The notes under the pieces were generated by a model, which was not told where the DNA came from, searched no databases, and was given only the letters and a program-made list of their open reading frames with translations. DNA of 8,682 nt, from positions 1 through 8,682 of the forward strand of contig WQZT01000059.1 of assembly GCA_009780595.1 (NCBI GenBank), written 5' to 3'. The number at the start of each line of letters is the position of its first letter. The stretch's first letter is position 1. A program made the translations under genes and the position numbers. This document shows, piece after piece, positions 1 through 7,456 of this stretch. Source of the stretch: Treponema sp. GTDB taxonomy: Bacteria; Spirochaetota; Spirochaetia; Treponematales; Breznakiellaceae.

Positions 1-515
1 ATCTCTCCGGCATGGTTGCGTATTGGAATGGAAGCAAAGAGCGACAATGCTCCAGTCTGACGGCTTACTTCAACCTGTGAAATGAATGACCGACCCGCAA
101 TGCTCGCCCGGAAATAATCCCGATCCGCACGCTCTCCACCAGTGCTGCCGGAAGTGCTGGCAATGATAGTTCCCCGGGAGTTCAGAACGATGATACTGTT
201 GTATATCCCGAACTGCCCTACCAGCTCCCGCATGTAATTTTCGAACTCGACGGGAGAACCTTCCTCCGCAAGGAGTAGCTGAAGGCTTGGAGATGCTGCA
301 ATAGAAAACAAATCGATCTGCGACTTGGACAGCACGAGGTCGACGAACTCGTACAGGCTGTAAGCCGAGCGTTGTCCATCGCCGTCAATTGCTTCAACAA
401 TAATATTCGATGCAGTACGGTAACTGGCGAACCCGATGAGCAGACCACCCAAGATTATGGCACCCAATGTAGGGAGCATAAGTTTCATATAGACGCTTTT
501 AATTTTTATCTTCAT
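1..515 (-). CDS. Membrane sensor with extracytoplasmic dCache-like domain, N-terminal part (cut by window edge)
   Basis: The frame is open from an ATG at 515 to the window edge, giving 171 residues. A short basic N-terminus (K2, K4, K6) is followed by one membrane segment at about residues 10-31. The extracytoplasmic region contains DRDYFRASIAGRSFIS (131-146), then a stretch ending in SLFASIPIRN. This is the usual pattern of dCache ligand-binding domains in methyl-accepting chemotaxis proteins, sensor kinases and diguanylate cyclases. The output domain lies outside the window, so the class cannot be fixed; a chemoreceptor is the commonest case. An AAGGAA ribosome site lies about 6-10 bases before the ATG (around 522-527 on the complement). 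A second in-frame ATG at 488 is less likely because it lacks such a site and would remove the basic leader. The gene is divergent from fhs. The sensor domain is seen; the chemotaxis role is inferred. Confidence 0.8.
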   Translation of the reverse strand, partial: MKIKIKSVYMKLMLPTLGAIILGGLLIGFASYRTASNIIVEAIDGDGQRSAYSLYEFVDLVLSKSQIDLFSIAASPSLQLLLAEEGSPVEFENYMRELVGQFGIYNSIIVLNSRGTIIASTSGSTGGERADRDYFRASIAGRSFISQVEVSRQTGALSLFASIPIRNHAGE

Positions 516-688
516 TTTTATTTTCCTTAAAAATTTTCTTATTCTGAAAACTTTTCATTTAACAAGGTAGCTTTCATGTCACTCAATAGGGATAATCCGA
601 AAGTGCATTTAAAAATTTTATCATAGCAATATGCATACGTCAAGAATAAATACACATGAAAGAACCAAATTCCCATAAGTTAATTTGC

Positions 689-717
689 TTGACTTTCAAA
701 AATATGCGTGCCATTAT
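689..717 (+). promoter_or_regulatory. Candidate sigma70-type promoter of fhs with extended -10
   Basis: TTGACT (689-694) is followed by a 17-base spacer and CATTAT (712-717). The TG of an extended -10 (TGC, 709-711) sits directly before the hexamer. The expected transcription start is about 7 bases further on, near 724, which is the A of the fhs ATG. A second -10-like TATGAT at 715-720 is closer to consensus but would need a 20-base spacer. The placement implies a leaderless or nearly leaderless message, consistent with the absence of a ribosome site before the ATG. This is read from consensus only. Confidence 0.5.
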
Positions 718-723
718 GATAAA

Positions 724-2421
724 ATGAAAACAACTAAGTTTATTGGCAGTGATATAGAAATTGCTCAAACGGTGTACCCTGAGCATGCGTTGTCTATCGA
801 CAAGGTGGCGGAAAAAGCGGGCATTCCCGATGAATATATCGAGCACTATGGAAAATTCAAAGGAAAAGTTGATTATAATTTTTTGTCGAAAAACTCAGGT
901 AAAAAAGACGGCAAGCTCATTTTGGTAACGGCGATTAATCCTACGCCCGCTGGCGAGGGAAAAACGACAACGACGGTTGGGCTTGCGGATGGGCTGTGCG
1001 CGATTGGCAAGAAGGCGATGGTTGCGTTGCGCGAGCCTTCGCTGGGGCCGGTGTTCGGCGTGAAGGGCGGGGCGGCTGGCGGCGGGTGGGCGCAGGTCAT
1101 TCCAATGGAAGATATTAACCTGCATTTCACCGGAGATTTTCACGCTATTGGGGCGGCGAACAATTTGCTTGCCGCGCTCATCGACAACCACATTCACCAC
1201 GGTAACGCGCTTGGCATTGACTCGCGCAAAATCACGTGGCGGCGCTGTATGGATATGAACGACCGCCAGCTTCGTTGTATTGTTGACGGGCTGGGCGGAA
1301 AGCCAAACGGCTCGCCGCGCGAGGATGGTTTTGACATTACGGTCGCCTCGGAAGTAATGGCGATTTTGTGCCTTTCTTCCAGCATCGACGATATGAAGGA
1401 GCGGCTGGGGAAAATCATCATCGGCTACACGTTCGACGACCAGCCTGTTACGGCGGGGCAGCTCAAGGCGGCTGGCGCGATGGCGGCGCTGCTGAAAGAC
1501 GCGCTGAAGCCGAACCTTGTGCAGACGCTCGAAGGCACGCCCGCTTTTATTCACGGCGGGCCGTTTGCGAATATCGCGCACGGCTGCAACTCGATAATGG
1601 CAACGCGGCTTGCGCTTAAATGCGCGGATTACGTTGTTACGGAGGCGGGCTTTGGCGCGGATTTGGGCGCGGAGAAGTTCCTCGACATCAAGTGCCGCTT
1701 TGCGGGGCTGAAGCCGAGCGCGGTTGTTGTTGTGGCAACGGTTCGCGCGCTGAAGTCTCACGGCGGCGTTCCGAAAACTGAACTGGACAAGGAAAACCTC
1801 GCGGCGCTTGAAGCGGGCATGCCAAACCTTCTGCGGCACATCGAAAACATCACGAAAGTTTTCAAGCTGCCTGCGGTGGTTGCCATCAACGCGTTCCCGA
1901 AGGACACGAAGGTGGAGCTTGATCTCGTGGAGAAAAAGTGCCGCGAGCTTGGCGTGAATGTTGCGCTGTCGGAAGTGTGGGCGAAAGGCGGCGAAGGCGG
2001 CGCGAAGCTTGCTGAAGAAGCGGTGCGCCTGTGCGAAAGCCCGTCGAGTTTTGAATATCTGTACGATGTGAACGTTTCGATACAAGAGAAAATCGAGACG
2101 ATTGCAAAGAAGATTTACCGGGCGGACGGCGTGGATTTCCTGCCCGCTGCGAAAAAGCAGATCGCGCAAATCGAAAAGATGGGGCTTGGTAAGGTTCCGG
2201 TTTGCATGGCGAAAACCCAGTACAGTTTTTCGGATAATCCCGCGCTGCTGGGCGCGCCGACTGGGTGGACACTTTCGGTTAAAAACGTAAAGATTTCGGC
2301 GGGCGCGGGTTTTGCCGTTGTCCTCACCGGAGAGATTATGACGATGCCGGGATTGCCTGCAATTCCCTCGTCGGAGAAAATCGACGTTGATAACATGGGA
2401 AAGATCGCGGGGCTGTTTTAG
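724..2421 (+). CDS. fhs: Formate--tetrahydrofolate ligase (10-formyl-THF synthetase)
   Basis: Cytoplasmic enzyme joining formate to tetrahydrofolate with ATP hydrolysis to give 10-formyl-THF; the reaction is reversible. It feeds the methyl branch of one-carbon metabolism, and in reverse makes ATP from formyl-THF. The product is 565 residues, close to the family norm of about 556. Visible motifs: SDIEIAQ (9-15), the family's usual N-terminus; the ATP-binding loop [11 protein letters not shown] (74-84); [18 protein letters not shown] (104-121); and the signature [12 protein letters not shown] (337-348). The C-terminal [10 protein letters not shown] is also typical. The ATG at 724 was chosen because conserved sequence begins nine residues later and no other in-frame ATG occurs before residue 99; an upstream TTG at 685 would add 13 unconserved residues. 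No ribosome site precedes the ATG. It is followed after 62 bases by hutH with no terminator between, so co-transcription is likely. Family assignment is firm; whether it serves acetogenesis, biosynthesis or histidine catabolism cannot be told here. Confidence 0.97.
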   Translation: MKTTKFIGSDIEIAQTVYPEHALSIDKVAEKAGIPDEYIEHYGKFKGKVDYNFLSKNSGKKDGKLILVTAINPTPAGEGKTTTTVGLADGLCAIGKKAMVALREPSLGPVFGVKGGAAGGGWAQVIPMEDINLHFTGDFHAIGAANNLLAALIDNHIHHGNALGIDSRKITWRRCMDMNDRQLRCIVDGLGGKPNGSPREDGFDITVASEVMAILCLSSSIDDMKERLGKIIIGYTFDDQPVTAGQLKAAGAMAALLKDALKPNLVQTLEGTPAFIHGGPFANIAHGCNSIMATRLALKCADYVVTEAGFGADLGAEKFLDIKCRFAGLKPSAVVVVATVRALKSHGGVPKTELDKENLAALEAGMPNLLRHIENITKVFKLPAVVAINAFPKDTKVELDLVEKKCRELGVNVALSEVWAKGGEGGAKLAEEAVRLCESPSSFEYLYDVNVSIQEKIETIAKKIYRADGVDFLPAAKKQIAQIEKMGLGKVPVCMAKTQYSFSDNPALLGAPTGWTLSVKNVKISAGAGFAVVLTGEIMTMPGLPAIPSSEKIDVDNMGKIAGLF

Positions 2422-2483
2422 TCAGAGGGGTTGTGTGGTTGTATTCTAATTAAATCTCGAATTTATAAAAGGGGGATATTTGA

Positions 2484-4022
2484 ATGCATACTATTATCGT
2501 TGACGGAAATAGTCTAAGCTTAAAAAGCGTAGAGCAGGTTGCGCGGCAAAACTGCAACGTTGCGCTGAGCGAAGCGGCTAAAGTATCAATTAAAAAATCG
2601 AGGGACTATGTAGACCGCCTGGTTAAAGAAGGGCGCATCGTGTACGGCATTACAACTGGGTTCGGCGAATTCAGCAAGGTGAAAATAGCGCAGGATCAAA
2701 CGGTGCAGTTGCAGAAAAATCTGATTGTCAGCCATTCGTGCGGCGTGGGAAAACACCTGCCCGCCGACAGTGTGCGGACGATTATGCTGCTGCGGGTCAA
2801 CGCGCTGTCGAAAGGTTTTTCGGGCATTCGCCTTGAAACCATTCAAAGCATGATCGATATGCTCAACGCCGGAATTATCCCGGCAGTTCCTGAAAAGGGA
2901 TCGCTGGGGGCATCGGGCGATCTTGCGCCGCTGTCCCACATCGTTCTGCCGCTGCTGGGACTTGGCGAAGCTTACTACAACGGCGCGCTCATGCCGGGTG
3001 CCCAGGCGCTCATACGCGCCGGAATCACGCCCATCGAGCTTACGTCAAAAGAAGGCTTGGCGCTTATCAACGGAACTCAGGTGATGACAGGAATCGGGGC
3101 GCTGGCGTTGTACGATGGGCTTAACCTGCTCAAGCTCTGCGACATTGCGGCGGCGATGACGCTTGAGGCGCTCAACGGGCTGACCGATGCCTTCATCGCC
3201 GACATTCACGAGGTACGCCCGCACCAGGGGCAGATGGACACCGCGGCAAATCTATTGAAGCTAACTGCTGGGAGCGAGCGCACAACGAAAACGGGCGAGC
3301 TTCGTGTGCAGGATGCGTACAGTTTGCGCTGCGTTCCCCAAGTTCACGGGGCGAGTAAAGACGCGCTGCGGTACGTTGCGGAAAAGGTGGCGGTTGAGAT
3401 GAACGCCGTTACCGACAATCCGATTATCCTTACCGAAAAAGATATGGCGATCTCAGGCGGCAATTTTCACGGCCAACCGATGGCGCTCAGTTTCGACTTT
3501 ATGGGAATCGCGCTGTCGGAGCTGGCGAACATTTCCGAGCGGCGCATTGAGCGCATGGTGAATCCCGCGCTTTCAGGCGGATTGCCGGCGTTCCTCACCA
3601 AACAGGGCGGGCTTCATTCTGGCTTTATGATCGCGCAGTACACCGCCGCAGCGCTTGTGTCCGAAAACAAAGTGCTGGCGCATCCGGCAAGCGTGGACTC
3701 AATCCCCTCCTCGGCGGGGCAGGAAGATCACGTCAGTATGGGAACGATTGCGGCGCGAAAGGCGCGCGAGATTTACTTTAACGCCAGCCGCGTGCTTGCA
3801 ATCGAGCTTTTTACGGCGGCGCAGGCAATCGATCTGAACGCGGCGTACTCGGGCAAAAAACTCGGCGCAGGAACGCAAGCCGCGTACAACGCTATCCGCT
3901 CCGTGGCAGACTGTGTTACGTTTGACAGAGAGCTTTACCTTGACTTTAACAAGATTGCACAGCTTGTCGATACAAATGTAATCGTTGAAGCTGTCGAAGC
4001 TGCGGTTGGAGCATTGAAATGA
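2484..4022 (+). CDS. hutH: Histidine ammonia-lyase (histidase)
   Basis: Converts L-histidine to trans-urocanate and ammonia, the first step of histidine degradation; normally a cytoplasmic homotetramer. The 512-residue length matches bacterial HutH. The Ala143-Ser144-Gly145 triad inside GSLGASGDLAPLSH cyclises to the MIO electrophile. Other residues line up with known histidase active sites: YGITTGFG (Tyr54), SHSCGVG (His84), INGTQ (Asn196), SLRCVPQVHG (Arg282), FHGQP and QEDHVSMG (Glu414). Phenylalanine or tyrosine ammonia-lyase is less likely because SH(84) and QEDHVSMG follow the histidase pattern, and the neighbouring permease belongs to the predicted histidine transporter group. A GGGGGAT ribosome site at 2471-2477 sits about 7 bases before the ATG. 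The stop codon overlaps the start of a 27-codon ORF by ATGA. HutU, HutI and HutF/HutG are not in the window. Confidence 0.96.
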   Translation: MHTIIVDGNSLSLKSVEQVARQNCNVALSEAAKVSIKKSRDYVDRLVKEGRIVYGITTGFGEFSKVKIAQDQTVQLQKNLIVSHSCGVGKHLPADSVRTIMLLRVNALSKGFSGIRLETIQSMIDMLNAGIIPAVPEKGSLGASGDLAPLSHIVLPLLGLGEAYYNGALMPGAQALIRAGITPIELTSKEGLALINGTQVMTGIGALALYDGLNLLKLCDIAAAMTLEALNGLTDAFIADIHEVRPHQGQMDTAANLLKLTAGSERTTKTGELRVQDAYSLRCVPQVHGASKDALRYVAEKVAVEMNAVTDNPIILTEKDMAISGGNFHGQPMALSFDFMGIALSELANISERRIERMVNPALSGGLPAFLTKQGGLHSGFMIAQYTAAALVSENKVLAHPASVDSIPSSAGQEDHVSMGTIAARKAREIYFNASRVLAIELFTAAQAIDLNAAYSGKKLGAGTQAAYNAIRSVADCVTFDRELYLDFNKIAQLVDTNVIVEAVEAAVGALK

Positions 4023-4102
4023 AGTTGATTGAAGTTAGATTATATGGAAGTAAAGTTATCGGAACATTCCCGGAAATCATTCCTGGTGAATTAATCCGTT
4101 AG
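4019..4102 (+). CDS. Possible 27-residue ORF overlapping the hutH stop
   Basis: An ATG at 4019 shares ATGA with the hutH stop and opens 27 codons ending in TAG at 4100-4102. The peptide begins MKLIEVRLYGSKVIG and ends PGELIR. It has no membrane segment and I recognise no family. The four-base overlap is the classic geometry for translational coupling, and the ORF fills most of the 103-base gap before the permease. It could be a real small protein, the stump of a longer gene lost by deletion, or chance. The start MKLIE resembles starts of formimino-THF cyclodeaminases, which often accompany hutH, but the following residues do not match that family, so I do not assign it. Confidence 0.3.
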   Translation: MKLIEVRLYGSKVIGTFPEIIPGELIR

Positions 4103-4125
4103 CATACATTGTATAGGAGGAGTTT

Positions 4126-5472
4126 ATGAATCCAGTTGTAGTTTCTGTGTTGTTCCTGACGGCGCTGTGTTTGCTGAAGTTTAATATCATCATTGCTATT
4201 ATTCTCTCGGCGGTGCTGGCGGGGCTTATAGCTGGTATGCCAATGGGCAACGTTATAGTTGAAGACGTACTAGAGAGAGTAGGCATCATGCCTACCTTTA
4301 TCGAAGGGATGGCATCACAAACCCAGGTTGCTCTTTCGTATGTTCTGCTGGGCGCTCTGGCGTATGGCATTTCCGGCTCCGGGCTTACCACCAAGTTTGC
4401 AGCTTCGCTGACGCGCGTCTTTGGCAAAATCGGCAAGTGGTTTGTACTGCTGCTACTGGCGGCGATTGCCTGCTTGTCGCAGAACGTCATTCCCATCCAC
4501 ATCGCGTTTATCCCGATTTTGATCCCGCCCCTACTTGCAATGATGAACCGGATGAAAATCGACCGCCGCGGTGCTGCGTGCGCGCTGACCTTCGGGCTGA
4601 AAGCGCCGTACATGCTGATCCCTGCGGGCTTCGGTGCAATTTTCCACGACATTGTCGCTACCAATATGACGAAAAACGGCGTAGAGATTGCCGAGGGTGC
4701 AATTTGGCCAGCGGCAATTCTGCCCACACTGGGAATGGTCGGCGGGTTGTTCTTTGCGATTTTCGTTACGTTTAGAAAAGATCGTGTTTACGAAGATCGC
4801 CCGCTGGTTGGCGTAAAAGAAGTTGACGCAAAAAGCACGGAAGGCTTTACGCTCAAACACGCGGGTGCGCTCATCGGCGCGCTGACGGCGTTTATCGTGC
4901 AAATCATCTTCGGCGATTCGTGGGCACTCCCGCTCGGTGCGGCGCTCGGCATTGTGATTATGATCGCCTTTGGGACAATCAGGTACAAAGATTTTGACGC
5001 GGCGTTGAAAGGCGGTATCGGCTTAATGGGCTTTATCGCGTTCATTATGCTTGCCGCAGGCGGCTTTGGCGCGGTCATTCGCGCAACCGGCGGCGTGAGC
5101 TCGCTGGTGCAGTGGGCGATGACTATGGCTGGCGGCAACAAGCTGGGCGCGGTTCTTGTGATGCAGTTTGTCGGACTGTTGATCACCATGGGCATCGGTA
5201 CATCGTTCGGCACCGTGCCAATTATCGCGGTTATCTTTGTGCCGATTATGTCCGCGATGGGATTTAGCCCAATGGCAATCGCAGCTCTCATCATTTCCGC
5301 TGGTGTAACAGGCGACGCGGGAACGCCCGCTTCCGACTCAACGCTGGGACCGACAGCCGGACTGAACGCTGACGGTCAGCACGATCACATTTACGAAACC
5401 TGCGTACCAACGTTCATTCACTACAACTTCCCGATTATGATCATGGGTACAATTGCGGCAATGATTTTATAA
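4126..5472 (+). CDS. NhaC-family permease, YuiF-type predicted histidine transporter
   Basis: A 448-residue polytopic inner-membrane protein with roughly ten to twelve hydrophobic segments (for example about 3-37, 68-84, 104-140, 193-216, 247-263, 268-285, 298-315, 341-378, 382-396 and 431-448). It belongs to the NhaC/Na+:H+ antiporter superfamily. The branch is shown by the N-terminus MNPVVVSVLFLTALCLLKFN and by the conserved block GDAGTPASDSTLGPTAGLN (396-414), continued by ADGQHDH and VPTFIHYN. This group (COG2056, YuiF) is predicted to carry histidine, probably with Na+ or H+; that is a family-level prediction. Position directly after hutH supports histidine uptake. A strong AGGAGG at 4115-4120 lies five bases before the ATG, which fixes the start. 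It is the last gene of the plus-strand cluster; a strong terminator begins 31 bases after the stop. Confidence 0.88.
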   Translation: MNPVVVSVLFLTALCLLKFNIIIAIILSAVLAGLIAGMPMGNVIVEDVLERVGIMPTFIEGMASQTQVALSYVLLGALAYGISGSGLTTKFAASLTRVFGKIGKWFVLLLLAAIACLSQNVIPIHIAFIPILIPPLLAMMNRMKIDRRGAACALTFGLKAPYMLIPAGFGAIFHDIVATNMTKNGVEIAEGAIWPAAILPTLGMVGGLFFAIFVTFRKDRVYEDRPLVGVKEVDAKSTEGFTLKHAGALIGALTAFIVQIIFGDSWALPLGAALGIVIMIAFGTIRYKDFDAALKGGIGLMGFIAFIMLAAGGFGAVIRATGGVSSLVQWAMTMAGGNKLGAVLVMQFVGLLITMGIGTSFGTVPIIAVIFVPIMSAMGFSPMAIAALIISAGVTGDAGTPASDSTLGPTAGLNADGQHDHIYETCVPTFIHYNFPIMIMGTIAAMIL

Positions 5473-5503
5473 TACGGGGCGAATTAGTCTGAAAAAGTAA
5501 ATG

Positions 5504-5540
5504 CGGGGTTGTTCGAAAAATCGGACAGCCCCGTTTTTTT
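5504..5540 (+). terminator. Strong intrinsic terminator of the fhs-hutH-permease cluster
   Basis: A 13-bp stem pairs CGGGGTTGTTCGA (5504-5516) with TCGGACAGCCCCG (5521-5533), complete apart from two G-U pairs. The loop is AAAA and seven T follow (5534-5540). On the opposite strand the bases after the hairpin are CATTTACTTTTT, so it would be a poor terminator for the converging exported-protein gene. Confidence 0.95.
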
Positions 5541-5609
5541 AGCGGTTTGTTTTGTGTAAAAGGATATGCTGTCTGATTCCGTATCCGTAGTTATTCTCGC
5601 TTATTATCT

Positions 5610-6653
5610 TTATTGGTACATTATCAGATACGGGCGGGGACTTAGATCCATCACCTCTTTGGGAGTTAGCATAGGCTTGTCCGTGTGACCAGAAATCCCA
5701 AAATCGTACCAAAGCTTAAACCCCTTTACCGGCATATTTACAAACCGCGCACCGAACGCATATGTGTCGCGCTTTTGGGTTGGAGTGCCAATGCCGCTTA
5801 AATTATGCACCAACCGCACTCTGGTAAACTTTCTGGTATCGACATGCGTGGGCTGCGAAATCATGCGCCAGTTAAACTGATGCACAACCAAAAGCCGCTC
5901 GCCAGGAAGATTATTTTCGACAAGATAATCCTCGATCATTTTCTGAGCATCGTTCAATTCAGCCGCGCTTACCGTACCGATCTCCTTCATAGGCCGGTCG
6001 GTGCGCCATTCAGGGTCAAGCGCCACGTGAACGTTGGGATACCGAAGCCAAGGCAGCATCTGCCTGACAGCCCGTTCCGGCGTAAACCGCCCAATCTGGT
6101 GATCAACAAAAACGAGCATATCATGTTCCTGTGCAAATTCAATCCATTCTCTGAGCGTCTCTTCTCGTATATAGCCAATTTCGCCCGCTGGTTGCGCCGT
6201 GCCGAAAATGATGTAAAACGCGATGCGAACATCACGGCTGCCGGAGAATTCCCGATATTCGGCAGCAACCTTCAGCAGCCGCTGGCGCAGCTCCTCTTTG
6301 GGGTAACGCCCCAAAATGCCCATCGTTTTGGAAAATGGATGCCCGTAATAGGCAAGTATATAATTGTTAAGGAGGAGCGATTCTTCGCGGAGCGTGGCAC
6401 TGGCAAGCGCTTCCTCTCTGGTTGGAACCCAGTAGGGGCGCTGAGCGTAGGCAACCTCCAACCTGCGCGCCTGGTCGATAAAGTAAGCCGCCGGAAAAAC
6501 ACGCTGGAGCGGGTCTCGTGCAACGCCAGAGCCATCACCATCCGTGCTGGCAGGCCCCGATCCCGCAACGCCCCACCCTACAATGACAAGGAGAAAAAGT
6601 GCAAAAACGTACCGTTTTTTTGCAAAGCTTGGAGAAGAGAATATAAATGTCAT
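5610..6653 (-). CDS. Exported or membrane-anchored protein of unknown function, possible beta/alpha barrel
   Basis: The 347-residue product has a basic stretch (KKR, 12-14) and one hydrophobic segment at about 15-31, then a Gly/Ser/Asp-rich linker (31-47): a signal peptide or N-terminal anchor. No lipobox cysteine is present. The rest looks like a soluble extracytoplasmic domain. Short hydrophobic strands end in polar or aromatic residues at regular spacing: YYGHP (102-106), FVDHQIG (182-188), ALDPEW (211-216), VVHQFNW (256-262), LVHNLSG (281-287) and LWYDFG (314-319). This recalls the strand ends of a TIM barrel, such as a glycoside hydrolase-like fold, with Asp, Glu and His as possible active-site residues; the fold is inference and I cannot name the family. 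The ATG at 6653 has no clear ribosome site, but the next upstream ATG is out of frame and the basic/hydrophobic leader begins just after it. It is transcribed towards the permease gene. Confidence 0.8.
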   Translation of the reverse strand: MTFIFSSPSFAKKRYVFALFLLVIVGWGVAGSGPASTDGDGSGVARDPLQRVFPAAYFIDQARRLEVAYAQRPYWVPTREEALASATLREESLLLNNYILAYYGHPFSKTMGILGRYPKEELRQRLLKVAAEYREFSGSRDVRIAFYIIFGTAQPAGEIGYIREETLREWIEFAQEHDMLVFVDHQIGRFTPERAVRQMLPWLRYPNVHVALDPEWRTDRPMKEIGTVSAAELNDAQKMIEDYLVENNLPGERLLVVHQFNWRMISQPTHVDTRKFTRVRLVHNLSGIGTPTQKRDTYAFGARFVNMPVKGFKLWYDFGISGHTDKPMLTPKEVMDLSPRPYLIMYQ

Positions 6654-6741
6654 ACTATGAATAACGGCATAAAACGAAGAAAAAACAAGGGGTTTGTTAA
6701 ACTAAAATTTACCCTAGGGCTGGGGGCTAGTGCGTACAAGT

Positions 6742-6749
6742 ATACCCAT
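6742..6749. repeat. 8-bp direct repeat copy 1 (ATACCCAT), abutting the IS left end
   Basis: ATACCCAT lies immediately outside the left inverted repeat. The same octamer occurs at 7470-7477 on the other side of the element. Eight bases is the target duplication length known for IS1595-family elements. The right copy is 19 bases away from the right inverted repeat, so calling it a target duplication is uncertain. Confidence 0.35.
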
Positions 6750-6767
6750 GGCTCTAGACCATCATCT
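6750..6767. repeat. Left terminal inverted repeat of the IS1595-like element
   Basis: GGCTCTAGACCATCATCT is the exact reverse complement of 7433-7450. The pseudogene's stop codon (complement of 6762-6764) lies inside this repeat, a compact arrangement common in small insertion sequences. Confidence 0.9.
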
Positions 6768-7408
6768 CTTGAAAATTTTAGAAACAAGCTTAAACAAGTC
6801 CTCATCCCGGTGATTGTACCGAAACTCGCATTCCTTAATGGTGTAGCACGAACTTGTCCGAAGCGCAACCGTTGAACTTCGCAAGCCTCCGATTGGCAAA
6901 ATTTCAAAAGTTTTCTATCCCATTCACGTGGCTTTTCCCACGCGCAAACTCGTTCCTCGAATGAAAAACACGGTAATGGTCATACCCATTTAATATCAGC
7001 CCGTCGTACGCTTTCCAGCCGTCAGTGTGAATAACTTGAGCCTTCAAGTATCTTTCCCTGTATAACGGGCATTAATTCCTCCTTGGAACAGTTTTCAACT
7101 GCTTTCACAAATACCTTTCCCCCGTTTCAGAAGCCCGAAAACAGGCGTTTTTCCGACGGCTCGCGTCTGCGCTTGCCGCGTACCCGCCTTAATCCGAAGT
7201 AAGATTCGTCTGCCTCGAACTCTCCGCTGTCCACGGACATCTCATTCAGAGACTGTGCAAGTATTTTTTCACGCATGCTGTTGTAGTAGTTGTTAACCGT
7301 TTTGCGGTTTACTTTCACAAGTTTGGTCACGGCGGTAGCCATTATGTCCTCACAGAAGCACAATAAAATCTTGTTGATCTTTTGTGCGCTTAATCTATGA
7401 TATTGCAT
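6762..7408 (-). pseudogene. IS1595-family (ISXO2-like) transposase, multiply frameshifted
   Basis: Piecing frames together along the minus strand gives an almost full-length transposase of about 215 codons. The segments in order are: MQYHRLSAQKINKILLCF and EFEADESYFGLRRVRGKR; then, shifted, VGKTPVFGLLKRG; then GGKVFVKAVENCSKEE and VIQGKILEG; then HTDGWKAYDG and EFARGKSHVNGIE; and finally KECEFRYNHRDEDLFKL. The catalytic blocks are recognisable: Asp in DESYFG, Asp in HTDGWKAY, and HVNGIE. At least four frame changes are needed (near 7160, 7120, 7045 and 6840). A TGA at 6904-6906 replaces the Trp expected after NGIE-x-F. The gene cannot make a working enzyme. A GGGAGG site (about 7421-7428) lies closer to an ATG-TAA start-stop at 7418 than to the ATG at 7408. 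Confidence 0.88.
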
Positions 7409-7432
7409 AGACTTACATTATCCTCCCTGCGA

Positions 7433-7450
7433 AGATGATGGTCTAGAGCC
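7433..7450. repeat. Right terminal inverted repeat of the IS1595-like element
   Basis: AGATGATGGTCTAGAGCC is the exact reverse complement of 6750-6767. Its outer end is 6 bases from the last base of the lipoprotein stop codon (TAA, complement of 7457-7459). Confidence 0.9.
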
Positions 7451-7456
7451 TACTAT

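Larger units (their letters stand above)
6750..7450 (-). mobile_element. Decayed IS1595-family insertion sequence (about 700 bp)
   Basis: The element is bounded by perfect 18-bp terminal inverted repeats (6750-6767 and 7433-7450) and carries one broken transposase gene on the minus strand. Size and transposase type fit small IS1595/IS1016-like elements. It lies between the exported-protein gene and the lipoprotein gene, with its right end 7 bp from the lipoprotein stop codon. The transposase is dead, but the intact ends could still be moved by a related enzyme supplied from elsewhere. Confidence 0.85.

Noticed and set aside
516..688. Folate or other riboswitch in the fhs upstream region
   Set aside because: The region is A+T-rich without the paired stems of known folate-responsive riboswitches, and the best promoter lies downstream of it.
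895..2169. Long open frame of about 424 codons on the minus strand inside fhs
   Set aside because: It is antisense to a certain gene, has an Arg/His-rich composition typical of a reverse-strand shadow of G+C-rich codons, and has no recognisable domain.
2422..2483. Separate promoter for hutH (TCTAAT at 2445-2450 as -10)
   Set aside because: The hexamer is good but no -35-like sequence lies 16-18 bases upstream, so co-transcription with fhs is the simpler reading.
5558..5586. Possible minus-strand terminator after the exported-protein gene (GGATACG...CATATCC then TTTT)
   Set aside because: The stem is only 7 bp, contains a C-A mismatch on the minus strand, has a 11-base loop and only four T.
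5805..6875. Open frame of about 356 codons on the plus strand opposite the exported protein
   Set aside because: Basic, low-complexity composition without domains, and it runs through the IS inverted repeat into the dead transposase. The minus-strand frame has a signal sequence and coherent motifs, so it is the real gene.
6650..6907. 85-codon minus-strand frame across the left end of the IS
   Set aside because: It reads the decayed transposase in a wrong frame and continues through the inverted repeat into flanking DNA.
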